Assembly (NCBI RefSeq): GCF_001294465.1
Contig: NZ_LGAA01000018.1
Location: forward strand, 248,001-312,000
Origin: Moellerella wisconsensis ATCC 35017
Lineage (GTDB): Bacteria; Pseudomonadota; Gammaproteobacteria; Enterobacterales; Enterobacteriaceae
Direction of reading: 5' to 3'
DNA: 64,000 nucleotides
A program made the translations under genes and the position numbers. The notes below the pieces were generated by a model. The model did not search any database. It was not told the origin of the DNA and saw only the letters and a list, made by a program, of their open reading frames with translations. Below, piece after piece: positions 38,862 through 48,772 of this stretch (position 1 is its first letter; every line of letters starts with the position of its first letter).

Positions 38862-39367
38862 ATATCACTCTTTTCAATAAAATGATGGTAGTAATAAAAT
38901 TATGGCTTGCGCCATCCTAGGTATCACATTATAAGATTAATTATAATTAATGATGCTGTTAACTATTTTGCAGATAATCATCTATATCGGCAGGCATTTA
39001 TTCAGCAACTTATTTCTAATTCAATTTGGTTATTCGATAATGATAAACTAGAATAATAGCTAGCGTCATCACTTTTACGCTTAAAAACTATCTAAATAGG
39101 CCCGTTTATAGTTTGTTATTACAGTAGTGAATCATGCGATCATACCGTGAAGAAGGATCTATTTATTTATGGTTATGCAAAGATAGATAAAAAAGTGTGC
39201 TTAGCGTTGCTGTTTAATCACTAATCTGGTTACTATAGTGATTAAATCTGACCTATTTATTAAGCTATTTTAATTAAAACCCCATGATTTTAATCAACTC
39301 TCTCTATTGGTCGAGGTCGATGAAGCACCTAAGAGGGATTGAATGGATAAACAGAGGTTAAGTGATT
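38862..39367. other. yciA to Pmp3-like gene intergenic region
   Basis: About 500 bp, AT-rich, without a supported gene. Near its end a ribosome-site-like AAGAGGG (39331-39337) is followed by ATG 39343, opening a 58-codon frame that overlaps the next gene out of frame. Confidence 0.45.
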
Positions 39368-39556
39368 ATGAGATTATTGCTGGCAATATTATTACCGTGG
39401 CTACAATTTTTCACTATTGGTCGTCCTTTTGCGGGTATTATCTGCCTGATTTTACAAGTTACCTTAATTGGCTGGATCCCCGCGGCTATTTGGTCAGTTT
39501 ACGCGCTCTCTCAATATAAAACCGATGAAAAAATCCGCCGAGCATTAGGCCGATAA
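39368..39556 (+). CDS. Small YqaE/Pmp3-like membrane protein
   Basis: A 62-residue protein with two hydrophobic segments (about 2-18 and 21-48) and the pattern LLLAILLPW...LIGWIPAAIWSVYALSQYK, like the UPF0057/Pmp3 family of small membrane proteolipids (yeast Pmp3 affects membrane potential; bacterial roles unclear). ATG 39368; a GTG at 39362 closer to AGAGG is possible. Followed by a strong terminator. I do not know this gene at this place in E. coli. Confidence 0.8.
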   Translation: MRLLLAILLPWLQFFTIGRPFAGIICLILQVTLIGWIPAAIWSVYALSQYKTDEKIRRALGR

Positions 39557-39588
39557 TCTACTATTTATTGCACCTATTTCTGATACAT

Positions 39589-39620
39589 AAAAAAACACCT
39601 GCATTGGCAGGTGTTTTTTT
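39589..39620 (+). terminator. Intrinsic terminator
   Basis: Stem CACCTGC/GCAGGTG with loop ATTG, flanked by A7 and T7 so it can act in both directions. Confidence 0.92.
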
Positions 39621-39742
39621 ATCGCGTGAATTATTTCATTAAGGCAGTTAATCATAAAGCTAATCATGTTAATTAATAGATTTAAGTAAAATTAGACTAG
39701 CTCTATTGCGGTTAACAACGTCAGTATAGGTTGAAATAAAAA

Positions 39743-40282
39743 TTATTTATTGGCTTCTTTAGGCATATATTTATAGATATAAACCACTGAAAGTACCGTA
39801 AATAGTAAGGTGGCGGCGGTTAACCCGAATACTTTAAAATTGATCCAAATATCTTCTGAAAGCCAAAATGCGACATAAACATTTACCAGCGCACAGACGA
39901 TAAAAAACAGTGACCAAGCGATATTGAGTTTAGTCCAAACAAATGGCGGCAATGTTAGTTCTTTACCTAGCATTCGTTGAATGAGGGGTTTATCAGTAAA
40001 CCACTGGCTGCCAAGTAAGGCTAAAGCAAAAATTCCATAAATAATGGTGACCTTCCATTTGATAAAGACCGCATCATGGAAAAAAATAGTCAAGGCACCG
40101 ACAACCATCACTACGCCTGCAGTAATTTTGGCACTTTTTTCAATTTTTTTATACATCAAGTACGTGACAAGCATAGCTAATGCCGTCGCAATCATTAAAG
40201 CGCCGGTAGCATAAAAGATATCCACTTTTTTATATACGATAAAGAAAATAATGAGTGGGATGAATTCAATCAGTTGCTTCAT
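39743..40282 (-). CDS. yciB: Septation/cell-envelope membrane protein YciB
   Basis: Polytopic inner-membrane protein (about five segments) linked to envelope synthesis and intracellular septation (ispZ family). From ATG 40282 it has 179 residues, the E. coli length, starting [26 protein letters not shown] and [11 protein letters not shown] are conserved. An upstream ATG at 40315 adds 11 residues without homology. In E. coli yciC is the upstream neighbour; here a SulP gene intervenes. Confidence 0.95.
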   Translation of the reverse strand: MKQLIEFIPLIIFFIVYKKVDIFYATGALMIATALAMLVTYLMYKKIEKSAKITAGVVMVVGALTIFFHDAVFIKWKVTIIYGIFALALLGSQWFTDKPLIQRMLGKELTLPPFVWTKLNIAWSLFFIVCALVNVYVAFWLSEDIWINFKVFGLTAATLLFTVLSVVYIYKYMPKEANK

Positions 40283-40621
40283 ATTAGTTGTTTCCGATCC
40301 ATTGTTGTAAGTCATTTAGCCATCAAACGATCGTGATAAGCTAAGATCATTGATTATGGCTAATTCCATCATATGTTTGCATCGTTGCGGTGCAAATAGC
40401 GCTTAACTGTTGGTGTTACAAATTATTCTGGCTATCTTAGCGTAATTTAGGGCGAATGTTAAAACTTTGCGTGTAATTAGGCGATAAAATCAATCCAAAT
40501 GTAATCAACTTAGCACCAATGCCAGTTTATCTGGCCGTGATGCTAGCTTAAGTTATGTGCTTCGGATATAACTTAAGGAACGATGGAGTTAACTGACTAA
40601 TTGAGTAGGGAATTTTCAATT
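40283..40621. other. Divergent yciB-sulP intergenic region
   Basis: About 340 bp, no gene; contains palindromic repeat copy B (40547-40577). Confidence 0.5.
40547..40577. repeat. Palindromic repeat copy B (before sulP)
   Basis: CTTAAGTTAT/ATAACTTAAG (40547-40556 with 40568-40577), loop of 11. It shares the right-arm string TCGnATATAACTTAA and the left arm with the palindrome at 24474-24513. Confidence 0.55.
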
Positions 40622-42370
40622 ATGCTAAAGGCGAGGTTATTTAATTGGGCGCCCGGAATAAAAGTATTAGCACAATACAATAAAGACTATCTTAGTGCGG
40701 ATATTAAAGCGGGTTTGTCGGTAGCGGCTGTGGCATTACCGGTGGCGATTGCCTATGCTGAACTAATGGGAATTAATGCCATAATTGGTCTTTATGCTTG
40801 TATATTGCCGATGATTGCCTACGCATTATTTGGTACTTCGCGCCAACTAATTATTGGTCCTGATGCAGCAACTTGTGCTGTCATTGCAGCAGCAGTAACT
40901 CCTTTGGCGATGGGGGATGAAAATTTACGTTGGCAATTAATTATCGTCATGAGTTTAATGACCGGATTTTGGTGTATTCTAGCGGCACGTTTTCATTTGG
41001 GGGCATTTGCCGATTTTTTATCTAAGCCGATTTTACAGGGATTATTAAATGGCGTTGCGTTGACGATTATTGTCAGTCAATTAGGTAAAGTATTTGGTAT
41101 TCATCATTTACCTTCAGCATTTATAGAGCGTTTGGTTGCTCTCCCTCAGTTACTGCATATTGCACATATTCCTACAGTCATTGTGGCGCTATTAACTTTA
41201 GCTATCACCATAGTTATTAAACGATTTCGTAGTAAATGGCCATCATTACTCATTGCGATGTTACTAGCAACATTAATCAGTATGTTGATGGATTTTACTC
41301 AGTATAAAATCGAAATTGTCGGATTTCTGGGCGAGGGTTTACCTTCAATACCGATGCCAGACTTTCCTCCAGGACTGATCCGTGAGTTAATTATTCCCTC
41401 GTTAAACTTAGCGGTGATAAGTTTTGTCAGTTTTATGATGACGGCACGCAGTTTTGCTAGTAAAAATGGTTATCAAGTCGATGCAGATCAAGAGTTAAGG
41501 GCATTAGGGATAGCCAATATGGCTTCGGTATTATCGCAAGGTTTTGCGGTTAGTGCGGCAAGTAGTCGTACCGCGGTCAATGATATGATGGGTGGTAAAA
41601 CTCAAATGGTCTCGGTTATCGCTGCGCTGACTATCTTATTAGTTTTGCTCTTTTTAACTAATTTTCTAAGCTATATACCATTACCTGCATTAGGCATGGT
41701 ATTAATGATTTCAACTTGGTCATTATTAAGTTTTCGCCAAATTTGGTCGATACGAAAGCGTAATAGAGAAGCTTTCACTTTAGCTATTTTTACCTTATTT
41801 TCTGTATTAGTCGCTGGGCTAATAACCGGAATTGGGTTAGCGGTATTATTAGGACTATTACAGTTTATTCGAGTTATTTTTCGGCCAACAGATCAGTTAT
41901 TAGGTACTGATTTTCAGGGGATGATCCATTCAATAGCCGATGATAATCATATTCACTCACCTGAAGGTGTTTTAATTTATCGTTTTAACTCGCCTTTGAC
42001 CTATTTTAATGTCAATTATTTTAAAGAACGACTGCATAAACACCTGGATAATCAACCTAAGCGCCCAGCTTGGGTGATTGTCGATGCAGCCGTTAGTTTT
42101 ACTCATAACGATATCAGTGTTTTCTCAGCATTGAATGAAATCGTAACCAGCCTAAAAGCCAAAGGCGTGACATTGGTGCTGGCGGGCAGACGTACATCAA
42201 TTAATCGCTGGCTAGAACAGAACAAAATAAATCGTTGTGATGATGATTTGCTGGTGGTTCCGGATATATATTTTGCTATTCGTCTGATACAAAGTAAGCA
42301 ATTAAGTCAGCAGAAAGAGAAACAAAATACAGTAATTACGCCAGAAATAGGGGAAATAAAGAAAGATTAG
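40622..42370 (+). CDS. SulP-family anion transporter with STAS domain
   Basis: Inner-membrane transporter of the SLC26/SulP family. Residues about 25-430 form the many-segment membrane part with the AVALPVAIAYAELMG and IIGPDAATCAVIAAA substrate-site blocks; residues about 440-565 form a cytoplasmic STAS domain (VIVDAAVSFTHNDISVFSAL). 583 residues from ATG 40622; a TTG at 40601 adds seven. Substrate (sulfate, bicarbonate, dicarboxylate) cannot be told from sequence. It is not E. coli DauA. It sits between yciB and yciC, which are adjacent in E. coli, so it is an insertion. Confidence 0.9.
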   Translation: MLKARLFNWAPGIKVLAQYNKDYLSADIKAGLSVAAVALPVAIAYAELMGINAIIGLYACILPMIAYALFGTSRQLIIGPDAATCAVIAAAVTPLAMGDENLRWQLIIVMSLMTGFWCILAARFHLGAFADFLSKPILQGLLNGVALTIIVSQLGKVFGIHHLPSAFIERLVALPQLLHIAHIPTVIVALLTLAITIVIKRFRSKWPSLLIAMLLATLISMLMDFTQYKIEIVGFLGEGLPSIPMPDFPPGLIRELIIPSLNLAVISFVSFMMTARSFASKNGYQVDADQELRALGIANMASVLSQGFAVSAASSRTAVNDMMGGKTQMVSVIAALTILLVLLFLTNFLSYIPLPALGMVLMISTWSLLSFRQIWSIRKRNREAFTLAIFTLFSVLVAGLITGIGLAVLLGLLQFIRVIFRPTDQLLGTDFQGMIHSIADDNHIHSPEGVLIYRFNSPLTYFNVNYFKERLHKHLDNQPKRPAWVIVDAAVSFTHNDISVFSALNEIVTSLKAKGVTLVLAGRRTSINRWLEQNKINRCDDDLLVVPDIYFAIRLIQSKQLSQQKEKQNTVITPEIGEIKKD

Positions 42371-42467
42371 ATAGGGGGCGATAATGCCTATTTGTTGGAT
42401 AAATTTGGCGGCCAGCAGAGATTATTTATCTACGCTGACCGTCAAAAATTTTATCATGTTAGTACGA

Positions 42468-43226
42468 TCATGCCTGCGGTGGTTGCACCAGCATATATAA
42501 GCGGAAAAAGTAAATTAGCACAAATGCGGCGATAATATTATTAATAAAGAAAGATAGCCCATTGATAATAATATCAGGCAGTGGGATATGCCCTAAAAGT
42601 AACCCAACCAACATTTGGCTAGCCATCCAAATTAAAATCATCGGTAAAATAATTCGCCAATTAGCATAGGCTAGTTTCCAACTCCGAGCCATTGCACTGA
42701 ATGGATTAACTTTTTCGGTCATTAAAATCGATGGTGCTAATGAAAATCCAATGGCTAAAATCACACCAGGTAAGATCATTACTGCGGTGCCTAACTGGAT
42801 CAATAATGAACAAACTAATAACAATATAAACATGCTGACTAATTTGCCGCTTGATTGTAACAGCGCTTGCAGCCCGCTAACTTCCTCACCTTTAGATAAA
42901 GCCAGAATATAGGATAGTGTACCAGAAACCAATAATAAGCTGCCTAGGGTAATTGATAAAATTAGGCCAAAAGAAACCCGCAAAATGCTACTTTTATCTT
43001 GGTCTGATAATTCTTTAATCCATTCTTGTAGTCCTGCATTACCTGATTCTGCCAACTTATTTTGTGCTTCGAAGACGACGGCAATCATCTCTTTATTGGG
43101 GATCATCAAATAATAGATAACGACACTAACCACGGTGGCGAGAAGCGATATCGTGAGAAGGCCATTCAGTTGATTTTTGAAAAAATTGACGCTATCACGG
43201 ATAAGTGAATTGGCCGTAATGGACAT
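42468..43226 (-). CDS. yciC: UPF0259 inner-membrane protein YciC
   Basis: Polytopic membrane protein of unknown function with about six hydrophobic segments; 252 residues (E. coli 247). SANSLIRDS-like N terminus, then VLPMILIWMAS-like and FRLYMLVQPP C-terminal blocks fit the family. Divergent from ompW. Confidence 0.9.
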   Translation of the reverse strand: MSITANSLIRDSVNFFKNQLNGLLTISLLATVVSVVIYYLMIPNKEMIAVVFEAQNKLAESGNAGLQEWIKELSDQDKSSILRVSFGLILSITLGSLLLVSGTLSYILALSKGEEVSGLQALLQSSGKLVSMFILLLVCSLLIQLGTAVMILPGVILAIGFSLAPSILMTEKVNPFSAMARSWKLAYANWRIILPMILIWMASQMLVGLLLGHIPLPDIIINGLSFFINNIIAAFVLIYFFRLYMLVQPPQA

Positions 43227-43536
43227 GAAACTGCTCCTAATCTATGGGCTGCATAACAATTGGGCGCAATTGTAACTGACTCTGGCTTGAGAAGGTAGTA
43301 GCAGAGGCGAAAAGTCGGTGAGTTTGTAGAAAAATACACCGTGAAATGTGGATAGCTAAATTTATGATAATTAATCAATACTCGGATAATTATGCCATCA
43401 ATAAAGATAGGTTTATCAATAAACAAATTTATCTGTGATTAATTTGTACAAATAATTTTTCATTAGATGATTAAAACATCAAAAAAAATAAATTGTCTCT
43501 ATAGGAATTATCTATTTTTAGCTTAACCATAAAAAA

Positions 43537-43550
43537 TTGATTTACATCAA
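43537..43550 (+). promoter_or_regulatory. FNR box of ompW
   Basis: TTGAT-TTAC-ATCAA is an exact match to the FNR consensus. A TAATAAT -10 at 43574-43580 predicts a start near 43586, which puts the box centre at about -42, the class II activation position. ompW is FNR-activated in E. coli. Confidence 0.85.
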
Positions 43551-43573
43551 AAATAAAAAATACATCAATGGAA

Positions 43574-43580
43574 TAATAAT
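43574..43580 (+). promoter_or_regulatory. ompW -10 element
   Basis: TAATAAT positioned correctly downstream of the FNR box; FNR would take the place of a -35. Confidence 0.6.
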
Positions 43581-43695
43581 TGAAAATTGACGGGATATGA
43601 CTCTATTTATTAAAACTTGTGATCTTGATTAGATCATAAAATACAATTAAAGAGTATATTCCCCTAAGAATAAAAAACACAGGAATGGGATGATA

Positions 43696-44331
43696 ATGAA
43701 AAAATTAGCGGCAATCGTATTAGCGGCGGCAACTATTGCGCCAAGTATTTCTTTCGCTCACCAAGAAGGTGATTTTATTTTCCGTGCTGGGACGGCAACT
43801 GTACGTCCAAATGCAGGGTCTGAAAATGTATTAGGATTAGGTTCTTTTGATGCTAATAATAATACTCAGCTTGGCCTGACTTTTGGTTATATGGTAACCG
43901 ATAATATTGGTGTTGAATTATTAGCAGCAACGCCTTTCGAACATAAAATCAGCTTGGGTAATCAGGGTGAGATTGCAACTGTTAATCATTTACCACCCAC
44001 ATTAATGGCACAGTATTACTTTGGTAATAAACAAGACAAATTACGTCCTTATTTAGGTGCCGGTATTAACCATACGTTTTTCTTTGATGAGAAATTTAAT
44101 GCTAATGGTAAATCAAAAGGATTAAGCGACTTAAGTCTGTCTAGCTCATGGGGCTTTGCAGCGCAGGCTGGTATGGATTATATGCTGGATGAAAACTGGA
44201 TGCTGAATGCGTCACTGTGGTGGATTGATTTAGATACCGATGTTAAATTCAAAGCAGGTGACCAAAAAGTTAAGGTTGATACTCGCTTAGATCCATTCGT
44301 CTTCATGTTTGGTGTTGGCTATCGTTTCTAA
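43696..44331 (+). CDS. ompW: Outer-membrane protein OmpW
   Basis: Eight-stranded outer-membrane barrel forming a hydrophobic channel; colicin S4 receptor in E. coli and linked to anaerobic adaptation. Signal peptide to about residue 21 (SISFA), then HQEGDFIFRAGTATVRPN and a terminal Phe (VGYRF). 211 residues from ATG 43696 (E. coli 212); an ATG two codons upstream is possible. Followed by a strong terminator. Confidence 0.96.
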   Translation: MKKLAAIVLAAATIAPSISFAHQEGDFIFRAGTATVRPNAGSENVLGLGSFDANNNTQLGLTFGYMVTDNIGVELLAATPFEHKISLGNQGEIATVNHLPPTLMAQYYFGNKQDKLRPYLGAGINHTFFFDEKFNANGKSKGLSDLSLSSSWGFAAQAGMDYMLDENWMLNASLWWIDLDTDVKFKAGDQKVKVDTRLDPFVFMFGVGYRF

Positions 44332-44364
44332 TTGATCCGCCGGTTATATTATTAGTGGTAATTC

Positions 44365-44388
44365 ACGGGGCGTTCGCCCCGTTTTTTT
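44365..44388 (+). terminator. Intrinsic terminator of ompW
   Basis: ACGGGGC/GCCCCGT with loop GTTC, then seven Ts. Confidence 0.92.
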
Positions 44389-44696
44389 ATGTCTATTATT
44401 TCTTAATGATTATCTTCGCTCTATTTGCTTTGATACTAATTTTTTTGATATGTAAGGACAAGAAATAAACTAATAAGAAACAGAGAAAATGAAAAAGGTG
44501 ATTAGAAAATAGATTCAAAATATAAATAACAATAAAATATAACAGGCATTTAAAATACACTTTTACTATAACTTAAAGCTGTATAGCAATCAGATATATA
44601 GTTTAAATTTAGATTAACATAAAAATTCTTTAAATGTATTTCAATAACCGTGTCTTCTCGACGGCGAATAAGTCTATTTATTGGATAACTTTGGCA
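44389..44696. other. Gap between convergent ompW and the BON lipoprotein gene
   Basis: AT-rich; an antisense 64-codon frame at 44550-44744 has no coding signs. Nothing further seen. Confidence 0.5.
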
Positions 44697-44730
44697 ATAT
44701 AAAAAATCAGCTTCAATAGAAGCTGATTTT
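44697..44730 (-). terminator. Intrinsic terminator of the BON lipoprotein gene
   Basis: Twelve-base-pair stem AAAATCAGCTTC/GAAGCTGATTTT with a 4-nt loop; the minus strand continues into TTTTTTAT. Confidence 0.88.
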
Positions 44731-44763
44731 AAAGGATAGATCAATTTAATGATGGGCCAGTAT

Positions 44764-45078
44764 TTAGCGTACTTTCATTGAATCAATAACACTTTGTACT
44801 CCGTTAACGCCGCGAGTAACTTGTATTGCGCGTTCTGCGGCATTTTTTGAGTTAACAAATCCGCTCAGTTGTACTCGACCTTTAAAGGTTTCGACACTGA
44901 TTTGTGTAGATTTTAGATCTTTCTCGGCTAATAACGCAGATTTAACTTTCGTGGTGATCACAGAATCGTCAATATAGCCACCAGTGCCTTCTGTTTTTGC
45001 ACTTGGTGCACAGGCAGAAAGTGCAACAGCCATAAATAATGCGATAAATACTGCAGTAACTGATTTGATTGCTTTCAC
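44764..45078 (-). CDS. BON-domain lipoprotein
   Basis: A 104-residue protein with a lipoprotein signal (lipobox LSAC, Cys23) and one BON domain (about 36-104: YIDDSVITTKVKSALL, then VQLSGFVNSKNAAERA). BON proteins such as OsmY and DolP (YraP) act at the envelope, often in osmotic or membrane stress; this is a single-domain relative. The Ala residue after the lipobox Cys suggests outer-membrane sorting. I do not assign an E. coli ortholog. Confidence 0.88.
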   Translation of the reverse strand: MKAIKSVTAVFIALFMAVALSACAPSAKTEGTGGYIDDSVITTKVKSALLAEKDLKSTQISVETFKGRVQLSGFVNSKNAAERAIQVTRGVNGVQSVIDSMKVR

Positions 45079-45325
45079 CGTATCTCTCCTGAAATAGAAT
45101 ATTAATCAAATAAATCTTAGATAATCCAATATTTATTTTTGCTTAAACTTATACCTAGAGAACGAGGTATTTTATTTGCCTCTATATCAGTATTAATAAA
45201 AATTAGACAAAACACAAATTTATTGTTGCTTAATTAATCATTTTTAATAAATCAGCTGAAAATAAATACAAAAAAAGAGATAAAAAGTCCCAAGGGTAGG
45301 TAATGTCTTTAGATAGGAGATATCT
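45079..45325. other. BON lipoprotein to trpA gap
   Basis: AT-rich, upstream region of the BON gene; no factor site recognised. Confidence 0.4.
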
Positions 45326-45361
45326 AGAGAGCGATAGAATAATAATTATCTATTGCTCTCT
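45326..45361 (-). terminator. Hairpin at the end of the trp operon
   Basis: Arms AGAGAGCGATAGA/TCTATTGCTCTCT (45326-45338 with 45349-45361), 13 bp with one non-Watson-Crick position, 21 bp after the trpA stop. No T tract, so perhaps assisted by Rho. Confidence 0.6.
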
Positions 45362-45381
45362 ATAACGAATATTCGATTGAA

Positions 45382-46188
45382 TTATAATTGAGTTGCGGCT
45401 TTCATTTCGCGCACAAATTGAGTTAATGCGCTAAGCATACGTTGGGGATCCGCCAGATTATTGGCGATAATATTAACCACAGCAGAGCCAGAGATAGCAC
45501 CGGCAGCCCCGTTATGTAAGGCTTCGCGCACTTGGCTAGGTTCAGAAATACCAAAGCCTTGTAACGCGGGAGCTACATTATATTGCTGAAGTTTATTTAT
45601 TAGATGCGTTAATGGTTGCTCTGCTCGTTTTTCAGTACCCGTTACGCCAGCTCGCGATAATAAATAAGTATATCCCCGGCCATTATCTGCAATTTGCGCG
45701 ATTAGCGATTCATCCGCATTCGGTGGGCAAACAAAAATCGGTGCCACATTATGTGCGATAGCCGCATCACGGAACGGTTGTGATTCAGACATCGGAACAT
45801 CTGCCACTAATACCGAATCCACACCGGCTTGTTGACAGCGCTGATAAAAATTATCAATTCCACGACTAAAGACTAAATTTGCGTAAACTAATAAGCCAAT
45901 CGGCATTTGTGGGTGCTTTTGGCGAATGCGAGTTAATAATTCAAAGCATAGGGTTGGGGTGATTTGGGCTTTAAATGCCCGCAAGTTAGCGGCTTGAATC
46001 GTCGGGCCATCGGCTAACGGATCGGAAAATGGAATACCAATTTCAAGCGCATCTGCACCGCCAGCGATTAAAGCATCTACGATGTCTAATGAGAGTTCAG
46101 CATCAGGGTCGCCCAGAGTGATAAATGGAACGAAAGCCCCTTGATTTTTCGCTTTCAATGACGCAAAAAGTTGTTGATAGCGTTCCAT
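45382..46188 (-). CDS. trpA: Tryptophan synthase alpha subunit
   Basis: Cleaves indole-3-glycerol phosphate to indole. The catalytic Glu in [10 protein letters not shown] and the Asp in [16 protein letters not shown] are present. 268 residues, equal to E. coli. Its ATG shares one base with the trpB stop (TAATG), so translation is coupled, as expected for the alpha-2 beta-2 complex. Confidence 0.98.
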   Translation of the reverse strand: MERYQQLFASLKAKNQGAFVPFITLGDPDAELSLDIVDALIAGGADALEIGIPFSDPLADGPTIQAANLRAFKAQITPTLCFELLTRIRQKHPQMPIGLLVYANLVFSRGIDNFYQRCQQAGVDSVLVADVPMSESQPFRDAAIAHNVAPIFVCPPNADESLIAQIADNGRGYTYLLSRAGVTGTEKRAEQPLTHLINKLQQYNVAPALQGFGISEPSQVREALHNGAAGAISGSAVVNIIANNLADPQRMLSALTQFVREMKAATQL

Positions 46189-47378
46189 TAAATCTCTCCT
46201 TTTTGGGTTAAAATATCGTGCACCGTAAAGATATCTTTGTCACCACGACCGGAAAGATTGACAATTAGAATTTGCTCTTTTTTGGGTTCTAACTCAATCA
46301 TTTTTAATGCGTAAGCCAGTGCATGTGACGATTCTAACGCCGGAATAATTCCTTCTTTGCGCGATAATAATTTAAAAGCATCTAATGCTTCATCATCGGT
46401 TACTGAGACGTATTCTGCACGTCCAATGCTGTTTAAATGTGCATGCTGTGGCCCAACGGAAGGAAAGTCTAATCCGGCTGAAATAGAATAAGACTCTTCA
46501 ATTTGGCCTTCGGCTGTTTGCATCATGGGTGATTTCATCCCGAAGTAAATGCCGACACGGCCATGCTTTAATGGCGCACCATGCTGTCCTGTCTCGATAC
46601 CTAATCCTGCGGGTTCAACACCAATTAATCGTACATCGGTTTCAGGAATAAATTCTGCGAACATGCCAATAGCATTGGAGCCGCCGCCAATACATGCCAG
46701 AACAGCATCAGGCAGTCGTCCTTCTCTTTGCAAAATTTGTTGCTTAGCTTCTTCGCCGATCATGCGTTGAAATTCGCGGACAATTGTCGGGTAAGGGTGT
46801 GGCCCAGCCGCAGTCCCTAATAGATAGTGCGCCTGTTGATAACTGCCAGACCAATCTCTTAATGCTTCGTTACACGCATCTTTTAAGGTGGATGAGCCAC
46901 TATGAACAGGGATCACTTCTGCGCCCATTAAGCGCATCCGGAAGACATTAGGGGATTGACGTTCAACATCTTTTGCGCCCATATAAATCCGGCATTTCAT
47001 GTCCAAAAGTGCGCAGGCTAATGCGGTAGCAACTCCATGTTGTCCCGCTCCAGTTTCAGCAATGATCTCGTTTTTACCCATCCGCTTGGCCAATAATGCT
47101 TGGCCAAGTACTTGGTTGGTTTTATGTGCGCCACCATGCAGCAGATCTTCGCGTTTTAAATACAATTTGGTGTTAGTGCCTCGGGTAAGATTACGGCACA
47201 AGGTAAGAGCTGTTGGTCTGCCGGCATAGTTTTTTAGCAGATCCTGAAATTCTTGCTGAAAAGAGGGATCATTTTGCGCATCGATAAATGCTTGTTCGAG
47301 TTCGTTGAGTGCAGGAATTAAGATCTCGGGAACATACTGTCCGCCGAATTCTCCGAAATAAGGATTTAATTTACTCAT
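46188..47378 (-). CDS. trpB: Tryptophan synthase beta subunit
   Basis: Joins indole and serine using PLP bound to Lys86 in [19 protein letters not shown] binds the cofactor phosphate. ATG 47378 gives 396 residues starting [18 protein letters not shown]; an upstream in-frame ATG at 47426 overlaps trpCF and is discounted. Starts 16 bp after the trpCF stop. Confidence 0.98.
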   Translation of the reverse strand: MSKLNPYFGEFGGQYVPEILIPALNELEQAFIDAQNDPSFQQEFQDLLKNYAGRPTALTLCRNLTRGTNTKLYLKREDLLHGGAHKTNQVLGQALLAKRMGKNEIIAETGAGQHGVATALACALLDMKCRIYMGAKDVERQSPNVFRMRLMGAEVIPVHSGSSTLKDACNEALRDWSGSYQQAHYLLGTAAGPHPYPTIVREFQRMIGEEAKQQILQREGRLPDAVLACIGGGSNAIGMFAEFIPETDVRLIGVEPAGLGIETGQHGAPLKHGRVGIYFGMKSPMMQTAEGQIEESYSISAGLDFPSVGPQHAHLNSIGRAEYVSVTDDEALDAFKLLSRKEGIIPALESSHALAYALKMIELEPKKEQILIVNLSGRGDKDIFTVHDILTQKGEI

Positions 47379-47394
47379 TATGCATCCATCCATT

Positions 47395-48768
47395 TTAAGA
47401 CTGTAATAAGGTAAAAACATGTGCAATTTTTTGTGGATCTTTAATCCCCGGCGCGCTTTCTACACCTGAGTTAAAATCTAATCCATTGCAACAATAACCG
47501 GCGGCGCTCTGGCAGTTTTGTGCGTTCAATCCCCCAGCTATCATAATTCTGCATTGGCTGGTGGTCGGAATATTTGCCCAATCAAAGGGTTGACCGCTGC
47601 CACCCTGGCCGTTATCTAACAGAATTAAATCAATGTTATTAATATCATTAATGCTATCAAGATGGGCTAATTTTTTATCTGCCATATTATAGGCTTTCCA
47701 GATCTCACAATCTTCGGGGAGTTGAGTTCGTAACTGAGCTATAAATTTAGCATCTTCATTACCATGCAATTGAACCGCAGATAGGGCCAGGGTATGCGCC
47801 AAATGGGCAATAAAATCGACCGCTTGCTGCTGGAATACTCCTACATACTTTAAGGGGGCGGCATGAATAATTTGCTGTGCCTGTGACAACGTCACTTTAC
47901 GCGGGGATGTATCGGCAAAAATAAGTCCGCCATAAGTGGCGCCAGATTGATAGGCAGCAAGGGCATCTTGCGCTCGGGTTAACCCACAAACTTTATGCTC
48001 GCCAATAATCAATTTTTTCAATGCTTGAGCTAAATCATCTTGAGACATCAATGCGCTACCGATTAAGAATCCGTTAGCAAATTGGCTTAATTGCTGAATA
48101 TGTTGGTGTTGATAAATACCGGATTCGCTAATAATAAGAGTGTCTTCGGGCAGTTTGGGTGCCAATTGACGAGTACGATCCAAATTGATCGAGAGATCAC
48201 GCAGATCGCGATTATTGATCCCCACAACTCGAGCATTGAGTTTAATCGCCCGGGCGACTTCTTCGTCACTAATAACTTCGGTTAATACACCCATATTTAA
48301 TTGGTGTGCAACGGCAGCTAAGGCGATATATTGCTCATCATCCAGAACCGAAAGCATTAATAATATGGCATCTGCTTGGTGATAACGCGCCAGATAAATT
48401 TGATATTCATCGATGAAAAAATCTTTACATAACACCGGTTGATGCACTGCATCGCTGACTTGTTGCAGATAGGTAAAATCCCCTTGAAAGTATTTTTCAT
48501 CGGTTAATACTGAAATTGCCGCTGCATAGGGTTGATAGGTTTTAGCGATAGTCGCAGGGTCGAAATCCGCGCGGATCAGCCCTTTAGAAGGCGAAGCTTT
48601 CTTGCATTCAAGAATAAATACGGGATGCTTAGCCTCAAGTGCTTGATAAAAATTTCGTTTTGCAGGGACTACCGCATCGATAAAACTGCTCAATGGTTGC
48701 AGGGCTTTACGCGCGATTAGCGCTTGACGTTTATCATTGACGATAGTGTGTAATATAGTTACTTTCAT
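47395..48768 (-). CDS. trpC: Fused indole-3-glycerol-phosphate synthase / phosphoribosylanthranilate isomerase
   Basis: Bifunctional TrpC(F). The first half (1-255) is the indoleglycerol-phosphate synthase with [16 protein letters not shown] and [12 protein letters not shown]; the second half (256-457) is the isomerase with [11 protein letters not shown] and [15 protein letters not shown]. 457 residues (E. coli about 453). Four base pairs after trpD. Confidence 0.97.
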   Translation of the reverse strand: MKVTILHTIVNDKRQALIARKALQPLSSFIDAVVPAKRNFYQALEAKHPVFILECKKASPSKGLIRADFDPATIAKTYQPYAAAISVLTDEKYFQGDFTYLQQVSDAVHQPVLCKDFFIDEYQIYLARYHQADAILLMLSVLDDEQYIALAAVAHQLNMGVLTEVISDEEVARAIKLNARVVGINNRDLRDLSINLDRTRQLAPKLPEDTLIISESGIYQHQHIQQLSQFANGFLIGSALMSQDDLAQALKKLIIGEHKVCGLTRAQDALAAYQSGATYGGLIFADTSPRKVTLSQAQQIIHAAPLKYVGVFQQQAVDFIAHLAHTLALSAVQLHGNEDAKFIAQLRTQLPEDCEIWKAYNMADKKLAHLDSINDINNIDLILLDNGQGGSGQPFDWANIPTTSQCRIMIAGGLNAQNCQSAAGYCCNGLDFNSGVESAPGIKDPQKIAHVFTLLQS

Positions 48769-48772
48769 GGCA

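Larger units (their letters stand above)
43227..43695. other. Divergent yciC-ompW regulatory region
   Basis: About 470 bp, no gene. Holds the FNR box and ompW promoter, and a second TTGAT-TAG-ATCAT near 43626 with a 3-bp gap that is probably not a functional FNR site. Confidence 0.55.

Noticed and set aside
43622-43640. TTGAT-TAG-ATCAT near ompW considered as a second FNR box
   Set aside because: Spacer is 3 bp rather than 4 and one half is imperfect; it also lies downstream of the predicted start.
44550-44744. 64-codon antisense ORF before the BON lipoprotein terminator
   Set aside because: Overlaps the terminator hairpin and has no coding pattern.
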